Source: Clostridiales bacterium
GTDB lineage: Bacteria > Bacillota > Clostridia > Oscillospirales > Acutalibacteraceae
Assembly: GCA_019422525.1 (NCBI GenBank)
Contig: JAHZDE010000011.1
Location: 26,353 to 90,352, forward strand
Direction of reading: 5' to 3'
DNA: 64,000 nucleotides
Under the pieces are notes generated by a model. It saw only the letters and a list, made by a program, of their open reading frames with translations. It ran no database searches and was not told the origin of the DNA. Of the stretch, positions 58,291 to 64,000 are shown one piece after another (the first letter of the stretch is position 1; every line of letters starts with the position of its first letter). The position numbers and the translations under genes are program-made.

Positions 58291-60027
58291 TCAACGTGTG
58301 TTGTCACTAACATAGGAACACACACCTTTTACCTCGTCTACGATATGGGAACACAATTCTTTGGCTTTATCGCTCACACTCTTAGACTTGTCGAAACGCT
58401 CTTTTGCCTTTCCAATTTCATTTTTAAACCCTGTTTTATATATGAAAGTGATTTTATAGGGATCTTTGTTTCCATCTTCATCATAGCCACCGACTATGAC
58501 TTTTTCAATTATGCTCTCAAATATTCCTCTGTCAAATTCCTCCAATACACCATTTTTTGATAATGCCTTTTTAAAATCTGCCACTCGCTGCTTTAAAGAA
58601 AATTCATCATCCATTTGTTGCTCTAAAATCTTTAAATTGGCTTTTATATCTGATAATTTCCTCTCATAACCTACATCTGTTTCTTCGTAAATATCTTGTG
58701 CAACAATTCCTTCGAGATAATTTTCCAACAATCTTTTTCTTTTAGCTTGAAGATTATCTGCACTCTTTTGTAGCTTTATGAGTTTATCTCTTATGGAATC
58801 CTCACTCAAAGTCTTTTCTACTCTGGAAATAAATTCTTCCAGTACATCCTTGTTATCTGCACACAGCATTTTATACGATTCGATAAATGCTTCCTCTATT
58901 ACTTGTTCCGGTATTCCCTTGCTATCCGGACAGAATCTTTTTCCGTCCTTTGTAGATTTAACGCATTGCCAAATCGTCTTTTTATATTTAGAACTGCTAT
59001 GCCATCTTCGCCTTGATAAATTTGCTCCACAAAACCCACATTCCAACAGACAGCTAAATGCATATTGTCTGCTATATTTCTCTCGTTTCCCCGGAGTAAC
59101 CGACTTCCTTCCTCCATTTCTCCGCTCTCGAATCTCTTGCGCCCTAGCAAAAGTTTCGGCTGAAATAATGGGTTCATGGTGGTCTTTGATATAAAACCTA
59201 TCTTCTTCTCCAAGATTTTCTAATCTTCTTTTTGAAATCGGATCAACGGTAAACGTTTTTCCTAATAGTATATCGCCTTTATATTTCTCGTTATTGATAA
59301 TTCCCATTACACTGGAAGATGTCCAACTATTACCTCTTATCGTTGTAATCCCCTGTTCATTTAATTCTCTGGCAATCATTGAGCTTCCCGCACCAGCAAC
59401 ATACCTGTCAAATATATACCTTACAACTTCTGCACCTTCTTCATTTATGGAAATTGATTTTGTTGCAACATCGTAATCATATCCTAAACACCCCTGAAAT
59501 CCGACCAATTCTCCACGCTTCATTTTCATTTTTAATCCCTTTTTTACATATGCCGAGGTATTCTCTACCTCCTGCTGTGCAACAGAGCTTAAAATTGTCA
59601 TTAAAAATTCGCCATCTTTCAATGTATTTATCTTTTCAACCTCAAAATAAACTGCGATTTTTCTTTCTTTTAACATCCTGACATATTTCAAGGTATCCAA
59701 TGTATTTCTTGCAAATCGAGGTAAGCTCTTGGCAATAACCATATCAATCTTACCATCCATACAGTCTTGAATCAGACGCTGGAAATCTTCTCTTTTATCA
59801 ACTTTCGTTCCTGTAATCGCTTTATCCGCATATACGCCCGCAAATACCCACTGCTCATTATTTTGTATCAATTCGGTATAATGCTTGACCATCGAATTAT
59901 AACTTTTAATCTGATCCTCATCATCCGTACTGACACGACAATATGCTGCAACTCTCAAGCGGTCTACTTTTCGGACTTTGGAAGATTCATCGAATGGATT
60001 GTTTGCCTTTATAATTTCTACTTCCAT
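58291..60027 (-). CDS. Large serine recombinase (TndX/TnpX-like)
   Basis: About 578 residues. The N-terminal resolvase domain has the nucleophile region AAYCRVSTDDEDQ (Ser near residue 31) and KSLPRFARNTLD. The recombinase domain (about 170-280) and a zinc-ribbon (LECGFCGANLSRR...CVKSTKDGKRFC) follow, then a coiled coil. It integrates and excises DNA between short att sites. I chose the ATG at 60027 (AAGGAGG). Base composition is AT-richer than in the ICE genes on its left, which points to a separate origin. Short repeats lie at both gene ends. Confidence 0.95.
   Translation of the reverse strand: MEVEIIKANNPFDESSKVRKVDRLRVAAYCRVSTDDEDQIKSYNSMVKHYTELIQNNEQWVFAGVYADKAITGTKVDKREDFQRLIQDCMDGKIDMVIAKSLPRFARNTLDTLKYVRMLKERKIAVYFEVEKINTLKDGEFLMTILSSVAQQEVENTSAYVKKGLKMKMKRGELVGFQGCLGYDYDVATKSISINEEGAEVVRYIFDRYVAGAGSSMIARELNEQGITTIRGNSWTSSSVMGIINNEKYKGDILLGKTFTVDPISKRRLENLGEEDRFYIKDHHEPIISAETFARAQEIRERRNGGRKSVTPGKREKYSRQYAFSCLLECGFCGANLSRRRWHSSSKYKKTIWQCVKSTKDGKRFCPDSKGIPEQVIEEAFIESYKMLCADNKDVLEEFISRVEKTLSEDSIRDKLIKLQKSADNLQAKRKRLLENYLEGIVAQDIYEETDVGYERKLSDIKANLKILEQQMDDEFSLKQRVADFKKALSKNGVLEEFDRGIFESIIEKVIVGGYDEDGNKDPYKITFIYKTGFKNEIGKAKERFDKSKSVSDKAKELCSHIVDEVKGVCSYVSDNTR
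58312..58322 (+). repeat. ATAGGAACACA, left member of inverted repeat flanking the recombinase
   Basis: An exact 11-bp inverse of TGTGTTCCTAT at 60043-60053. It overlaps the last codons of the recombinase. A related CTACGATATGGGAACACA lies at 58338-58355. Confidence 0.55.
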
Positions 60028-60042
60028 ATCTTCCTCCTTTTT

Positions 60043-60053
60043 TGTGTTCCTAT
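60043..60053 (+). repeat. TGTGTTCCTAT, right member of inverted repeat flanking the recombinase
   Basis: Lies just upstream of the recombinase start. Its extended form TGTGTTCCTATCGTAG is the near-complement of the sequence at 58338-58355. It may be a recombinase binding or regulatory site. Confidence 0.55.
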
Positions 60054-60094
60054 CGTAGTGTTCGCTTTTATTATAATGCAATACAGTTCATAAG

Positions 60095-60244
60095 TCAAGC
60101 TGTAATGTTGGACACTATCCCATAATCCCGCATTAGCTTTTTTTGAATCTGCTCATACTCCAACTCATTTATTAGCTTCAGATTTAATAGTTGTTTTAGC
60201 ATAGATAATTGAATGCTATATCTTAATATCTTCTTTCCTTCCAT
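60095..60244 (-). CDS. SHOCT-like small protein upstream of the recombinase
   Basis: 49 residues, too short for ordinary gene finding. The C-terminal part LLNLKLINELEYEQIQKKLMRDYG has the L..L...G.I.eeEy...K..Ll pattern of SHOCT-type small domains that commonly accompany serine recombinases in Firmicutes elements. AAAGGA lies about 10 bases before the ATG at 60244. It takes the xis position of Tn916-like modules and may be a recombination directionality factor; that is inference. Confidence 0.72.
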   Translation of the reverse strand: MEGKKILRYSIQLSMLKQLLNLKLINELEYEQIQKKLMRDYGIVSNITA

Positions 60245-60704
60245 AAGCAATCATCCTTTCGTAAATTTCCAAATATCCTCCTATTTCCTTGCACAGCCTT
60301 ATCTGCTAATAAATAGGCAGAATACGCTTCTCCCCATTTATTAGCAGATAAAAACTGCAATACAGGTGGCAGCTCATTACACTGCCCACATCGGTCTTGC
60401 ACCGTCATTTTATTGACCGGATTGCAGACTGCTCTGCAATCCGGAAGTATCATTATTACAGATATGCTTCATCGCCCCATGTAACTGCTACATATTTTGC
60501 CCGATCTCACTCGCTCCTTACCTTTGCTTCAATGTACCGTTTCAACATTTCCTCACGTTCACCCCGTCATAAGACAAGGCAGGTACGTCATGGCGCATCT
60601 GCTTAGTGGCTCTGCATATCCTCACGTCCTGTATGCAATACAATATTCAATTTTCAAGGTACACCGCTGATAATCAGCTATGGAAAAGGGCAGATAGCCG
60701 CCCC
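60245..60704. other. Non-coding stretch with a perfect 12-bp hairpin
   Basis: No convincing gene; a 76-codon minus-strand frame (60223-60453) has odd composition. The main structure is CCGGATTGCAGA/TCTGCAATCCGG around CTGC at 60417-60444. It lacks a T-run on either side, so it is not a standard terminator. It could be a recombinase/accessory site or an RNA structure. Confidence 0.55.
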
Positions 60705-60953
60705 TTATACCGCTTCAAACGCCAGTATCTTCGTAATCAGCTTTGTTTCAAGCCTCCGGCGCAGCGTTTCATCAACACAAAAATGCAGCCGTCCTCCCTC
60801 GTCATACATTTTCCGGGTGGACAGGGTAATTATGTATCCCTCATAATGCTTCAGGACTGTGTTGATTGCCATTACATCGCCTTCTGATGCTGCCTTTATG
60901 ATATGGAAAGGCAGCAAATTCTTTTCTTCGCTATTCTTACATCTCTTTTTCAT
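60705..60953 (-). CDS. Tn916 Orf8-like helix-turn-helix protein
   Basis: 82 residues. IIKAASEGDVMAINTVLKHYEGYI...DETLRRRLETKLITKILAF matches the HTH_16-type Orf8 of Tn916-family elements. It overlaps the sigma-like gene upstream by 17 bases, as in those elements. It is part of the regulatory block that controls excision and transfer. Confidence 0.88.
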   Translation of the reverse strand: MKKRCKNSEEKNLLPFHIIKAASEGDVMAINTVLKHYEGYIITLSTRKMYDEGGRLHFCVDETLRRRLETKLITKILAFEAV

Positions 60954-61377
60954 CTGCTTTTTCCTCCATAATCTTTCTTAAAATCTCAAGGGAGCGTGTC
61001 CGGTGTTCGTGGATCGTACTGCGTACAAGGTTCATTTCCCTTGCTATATCCGCATCGCTCATTTCCAGAAAATACGAAAGCAGTATTACATTCCGCTTCC
61101 GTTCTGAAAGTGCCTGCAATGCTTCCGCAATCAGGGTGTCTTTCACTTCAATGTCATATCCATGTACTGTAAAATGACTGTTTTCCACTCCATACTCATC
61201 CATAACAAACAACTGGTTCAGCTCCTTTTCAGACAGTTCAGAAAACATGGCTTCATGCTCCCTGCGGTAATCCATGTGCCGGTAATAGTTAATCGCTTCA
61301 CCTTTCAGCGACATCTGACACAGGCGGTCAAAGCGATGTCTGATTGTCAGTTCATCATGGCAAGAAGGTTTCTTCAT
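60937..61377 (-). CDS. Tn916 Orf7-like sigma-70-family protein
   Basis: 146 residues. The C-terminal region 4 (EALQALSERKRNVILLSYFLEMSDADIAREMNLVRSTIHEHRTRSLEIL) is clear. The N-terminal region is short, as in Orf7 of Tn916-type elements, which drives the recombination genes. It lies divergent from the XRE gene at 61893 and upstream of the Orf8-like gene. Confidence 0.9.
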   Translation of the reverse strand: MKKPSCHDELTIRHRFDRLCQMSLKGEAINYYRHMDYRREHEAMFSELSEKELNQLFVMDEYGVENSHFTVHGYDIEVKDTLIAEALQALSERKRNVILLSYFLEMSDADIAREMNLVRSTIHEHRTRSLEILRKIMEEKADEKEM

Positions 61378-61892
61378 ACGAGTTCACCTCCTCCCCCGTT
61401 GTGACGTGACAAAGGCATACGCCTTTTCCCTTTCCGTTGTATCTGCCAAATGGCGATAGGCTGATGTTCGGGTGGGAGTAAAAATTTTATGTATATAAAA
61501 AACGCCCTGACAGGCTGATGCCCGTTGGACGCTATTCATATCTGTTATTCTGTTTTCTCCACAAGCTACGAGTGCGTATAGTTCACTCTCTAAGGTATAT
61601 TCTGCTTCACTTCCAGTAAAGCACCTTATAAAAGAACCTTCCCACGCCAATAGCCGGACAGGTTCCCGAAGTCAAAAAAATATCCCTCAGACCGTTCAGA
61701 ACACATAAATTCCCCTAAACGTACCCAAAGGATAAAATCCACGCAAAAAACCTCTGGATACTGCGTTTTTTTATATGCAATATCCAAAGTTATTCTATTT
61801 CGTTGTGTGCATTATGCCCCTCTTATAAAGTGAATTATTAGTACATTTCAAAAGTAAAATGTGCAATATACACTATACATGGAGGTGCATAT
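61378..61892. other. Intergenic control region of the Orf7/Orf9-like genes
   Basis: 515 bp with no supported gene; an 88-codon minus-strand frame has no family resemblance. It is AT-rich near 61800-61890 and contains GTACATTT...AAATGTGC-type dyads close to the XRE start. It likely holds the divergent promoters and XRE operators. Confidence 0.5.
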
Positions 61893-62240
61893 ATGGCAAG
61901 AAAAAAGAAAATTGACAAGGAAATGGGATTTCGTCTGAAACAGGCTAGGACTGAACAAAAACTGACCTATGAAGAACTGGCAGAAAAATCCGGCGTTTCC
62001 TCACGCTATATCAAGGAAATCGAAAATCATGGAAACGTGCCAAGCCTTGAAAAGCTAGGGCAGCTCATACGAGCCTTACATATTTCCGCCGATCCGTTTT
62101 TTTATCCAACTGTCCCGGCAGACAACCTCGACTACCAGCGGCTGTTGGTTTATCTGTCACAATGTACAGAAGAACAGATTACAACAATTCTCGCTATTGT
62201 GGAAGCCTATCTTCGGACATATAAAAATTTTTCAAAGTAA
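61893..62240 (+). CDS. Tn916 Orf9-like XRE regulator
   Basis: 115 residues. The HTH (RLKQARTEQKLTYEELAEKSGVSSRYIKEIENHGNVPSLEKLGQLIRALHIS) and the C-terminal helix (QITTILAIVEAYLRT) match the divergent regulator of Tn916-like modules. GGAGGTG precedes the ATG. It opposes the sigma and HTH genes, exactly as Orf9 does. Confidence 0.9.
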   Translation: MARKKKIDKEMGFRLKQARTEQKLTYEELAEKSGVSSRYIKEIENHGNVPSLEKLGQLIRALHISADPFFYPTVPADNLDYQRLLVYLSQCTEEQITTILAIVEAYLRTYKNFSK

Positions 62241-62275
62241 ATCCACTCCCTCTCCTATCTCTTTTCTAAAACAAG

Positions 62276-62295
62276 GGCGGCTACCCTTAGCCGCC
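62276..62295. terminator. Hairpin between convergent XRE genes
   Basis: GGCGGCTA pairs with TAGCCGCC around CCCT. There is no T-run, so termination would be weak. It lies between two converging genes. Confidence 0.5.
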
Positions 62296-62374
62296 TAATT
62301 ACCTCCTTCCTCTGTAAAACTGTGGCTCGTTTTGCTGTACAGAACGCTTCTTTTTAAGGAAGCGGAATATGTCA

Positions 62375-62830
62375 TCATTTGTCATTTCTTCTCAATGTAA
62401 TAACTGCATGGCATATCAAGCCAAATACAAGAGAAAAACAGCCACCGCCAAATAGTGATGCTCCCCACCCTGCACCCGACATTGTCATAAAACCGCCAAC
62501 AAAGAAAATACCAATGCCAAGAAATATACCAACACCATAAAAAAGTCCAATTGCCATATCGTACTTATTAAATTGTCGTTTCTCCTTTTTTTCATATGTT
62601 TCCATCTTTGTTATTACCTCCTTCGCAAAATCGTCCATGTGGACTCCAAAAAGATAGCAAATTTTTTTCAATGTATTTAAATCGGGTTCACTAACATCTC
62701 TCTCCCAATTCGATAGCGCCTGCCGGGTAACATTCAATTCCCCGGCCAGTTCTTCCTGTGTCATTCCCGATTGTGTTCGCAAATGACGTATTTGCTTTCC
62801 TGTTGTAATATCCGTCTGTTCCTGGTTCAA
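62375..62830 (-). CDS. XRE regulator with C-terminal membrane segments
   Basis: 151 residues. The HTH lies at about 10-65 (QIRHLRTQSGMTQEELAGELNVTRQALSNWERDVSEPDLNTLKKICYLFGVH). Two membrane helices follow (AIGLFYGVGIFLGIGIFFVGGFM and GGGCFSLVFGLICHAVITL). The start is TTG at 62830 with GAGGAGG upstream. Membrane-bound XRE proteins often sense envelope or antibiotic stress. It sits where Tn916 has orf6, next to a decayed tet gene. Confidence 0.85.
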   Translation of the reverse strand: MNQEQTDITTGKQIRHLRTQSGMTQEELAGELNVTRQALSNWERDVSEPDLNTLKKICYLFGVHMDDFAKEVITKMETYEKKEKRQFNKYDMAIGLFYGVGIFLGIGIFFVGGFMTMSGAGWGASLFGGGCFSLVFGLICHAVITLRRNDK

Positions 62831-62911
62831 AATAGTTCCTCCTCTCTGATACTGATTTTATCAATGATATTTCGCAATAGCCAGCAATGAACACTTGCAT
62901 TGCGCAAGACA

Positions 62912-63329
62912 TTACATTATCTTCTGAAACATATGGCGAACCTTATCTAACCGACTATTTGGGCGGCAAGGTTGTACTACAGGTTCCTCTGAAGTTTCCT
63001 GATACCCTTTCAATTCTGCCAAGCAAACGCTTCTTCCATTTGTATAGAAATTCAAATCACTTTTATATTCCCCGATCCGCCGAGCTGGTATTTCTCCAGT
63101 TAAAATTGCCTCATTATTTTATAACGAAGTTGTTTCAATTACCGCATCATATTTCACAGCATCATGATAAGTTCGTGAAAGATATTCCTGTGGCGCAAAT
63201 AGGGTAAAAGAAAGATAGGGTTCTAAAACTTGTGTTCCCGCTTTTTTATACCTGTTCCAACACAACAGGCGCAAGAAGGCGGAAATCTGCCGGAGTACTG
63301 ACCGGGCCGTAATAAACACCATATTCAAA
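62912..63329 (-). pseudogene. C-terminal remnant of a Tet(M)-type ribosomal protection gene
   Basis: Three reading-frame pieces align in order with the C-terminus of Tet(M/O/W) proteins. They are YGVYYGPVSTPADFRLLAP, then KKAGTQVLEPYLSF and FAPQEYLSRTYHDA, then ILTGEIPARRI, NGRSVCLAELKGYQ and RPNSRLDKVRHMF. A one-base frameshift near 63246 and an in-frame TAA in place of a Lys codon near 63118 break it, and the first about 500 residues are missing. It is therefore non-functional. Confidence 0.9.
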
Positions 63330-63445
63330 GCTGAACCAAAGACCAAAAAATAAGCATTGTGGGAAAATTTAAACTTTTGGATTTTCCTACAATGCCGACT
63401 ACGGCGGAATCCCTCCCACTCCTTATACCTTTCTTTCCGTATACA

Positions 63446-63474
63446 TTGAATTTGTATTTAGTAACTGCTATAAT
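63446..63474 (+). promoter_or_regulatory. Sigma-70 promoter of the P-loop kinase gene
   Basis: TTGAAT, 17-bp spacer, then TATAAT, with an upstream TGC that makes an extended -10. It is about 65 bp before the gene start. Confidence 0.8.
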
Positions 63475-63543
63475 GTCCCTATTCAAATTAAAAATGTGTT
63501 GAATTAGTTACATGTACATATTTTTTGTACCGGAGGAAGTGAA

Positions 63544-64000
63544 ATGAATCCAAAAATTTATCTCATTACAGGCTTAATGGCTTCTGGAAAATCTACAGTT
63601 TCCGATTTACTGGCAAAATCAATAGAAAAATGCGTCCATCTTCGTGGTGATGTGTTCCGAAAAATGATTATTTCAGGCAGAGAAAATATGTCAGCTACCC
63701 CATCAGCGGAAGCAGTCCGCCAGCTGTACCTTCGATACAAATTGACTGCTGATGCGGCAAAGTCATACTTTGATAACGGCTTTTCTGTAGTGATCCAAGA
63801 TAACTACTACGGTGATGAATTAAACCGAATGATAAATTATCTGCATAAATACCCTGTTGAGGTTATCGTTCTTTGTCCAGATGTGGAAACAATAAAAGAA
63901 AGGGAACGATACAGGGAGAAAACAGGCTATTCCGGCTTTACGGTCGAAACCTTATACGATACATTTATGCAGACAACACCACGGATCGGCTTTTGGCTGG
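63544..64000 (+). CDS. P-loop kinase/phosphotransferase-like protein (3' end cut by window)
   Basis: At least 152 residues. Walker A GLMASGKSTV is near residue 9, followed by HLRGDVFRK and VIQDNYYGDEL, typical of zeta-toxin/AAA_33-type small-molecule kinases, a group that includes chloramphenicol phosphotransferase-like enzymes. GGAGG lies 7 bases before the ATG at 63544. The frame stays open to the window end. It may be a resistance or toxin cargo gene of the Tn916-like module; substrate unknown. Confidence 0.85.
   Translation, partial: MNPKIYLITGLMASGKSTVSDLLAKSIEKCVHLRGDVFRKMIISGRENMSATPSAEAVRQLYLRYKLTADAAKSYFDNGFSVVIQDNYYGDELNRMINYLHKYPVEVIVLCPDVETIKERERYREKTGYSGFTVETLYDTFMQTTPRIGFWL

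Noticed and set aside
60223..60453. 76-codon minus-strand ORF
   Set aside because: It overlaps the 12-bp hairpin and the start of the SHOCT-like gene in another frame, and has unusual composition. Kept only as an uncertain frame.
61384..61650. 88-codon minus-strand ORF between the sigma and XRE genes
   Set aside because: No ribosome binding site of note, no family resemblance, and it lies in the usual control region of this module.
1..64000. CRISPR arrays, rRNA or tRNA genes, full insertion sequences
   Set aside because: I looked for regularly spaced repeats, tRNA-like cloverleaf ends and transposase motifs and saw none. This is by eye and not exhaustive.

Overview
The window looks like a chromosome segment of an anaerobic Clostridia (Lachnospiraceae-type) gut bacterium, with an integrative conjugative element (ICE) inserted. 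This rests on strong purine-rich ribosome binding sites, clostridial EtfAB and acyl-CoA enzymes, sigma-54 control, SpoVG-type proteins and a Firmicutes conjugation region. No sequence search was possible. Family names come from motifs and gene context, and the species is not claimed.

Region 1 (1-20.35 kb, chromosomal). A long minus-strand operon runs from 12036 down past position 1: etfB, etfA, acyl-CoA dehydrogenase, MaoC-type hydratase, type III CoA-transferase, GntP-type permease, HIBADH-type dehydrogenase, MFS carrier, SDR oxidoreductase, DUF6282-like hydrolase and a PTS EIIBC. Divergent from it is a sigma-54 enhancer-binding regulator (12254-14266). The intergenic gap holds a GG-N10-GC (-24/-12) promoter facing etfB and two TGTGTC/GACACA palindromes 22 bp apart. 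A second minus-strand transcript (second CoA-transferase plus an esterase) has its own -24/-12 promoter. The gene for sigma-54 itself (rpoN) follows at once, behind a MerR-like regulator and an AEC carrier. I read this as a self-contained sigma-54 regulon for CoA-dependent conversion, probably reduction or dismutation, of an unidentified organic acid.

Region 2 (about 20.4-58 kb, ICE). Nearly all genes lie on the minus strand, from 57927 to 20997. In transcription order they include ArdA-like/paralogous proteins, a Dam-type methylase apparently starting at ATC, AbrB-like proteins, YodL and SpoVG proteins, a full Gram-positive Tad/Flp pilus set, surface and membrane proteins, TrbL/VirB6, a C5 DNA methylase, PrgI, a Fic protein, VirB4, an amidoligase with a gamma-glutamylcyclotransferase, a SLOG protein, an NlpC/P60 hydrolase, relaxosome proteins around a candidate oriT, a relaxase with a Sel1-repeat tail, a TOPRIM protein, the VirD4 coupling protein and an HTH protein. 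Plus-strand exceptions are two XRE regulators and a flavin-reductase-like gene.

Region 3 (about 58-64 kb). A large serine recombinase and a SHOCT-like small protein sit where Tn916-family elements carry xis/int. They are followed by Tn916-like orf8 (HTH), orf7 (sigma) and divergent orf9 (XRE) genes, an XRE-membrane protein, a decayed C-terminus of a Tet(M)-type ribosomal protection gene in the expected syntenic place, and a truncated P-loop kinase gene. Because the recombinase end abuts the start of the transfer operon, 58.0-58.3 kb is probably a junction, either of two elements or of two modules.
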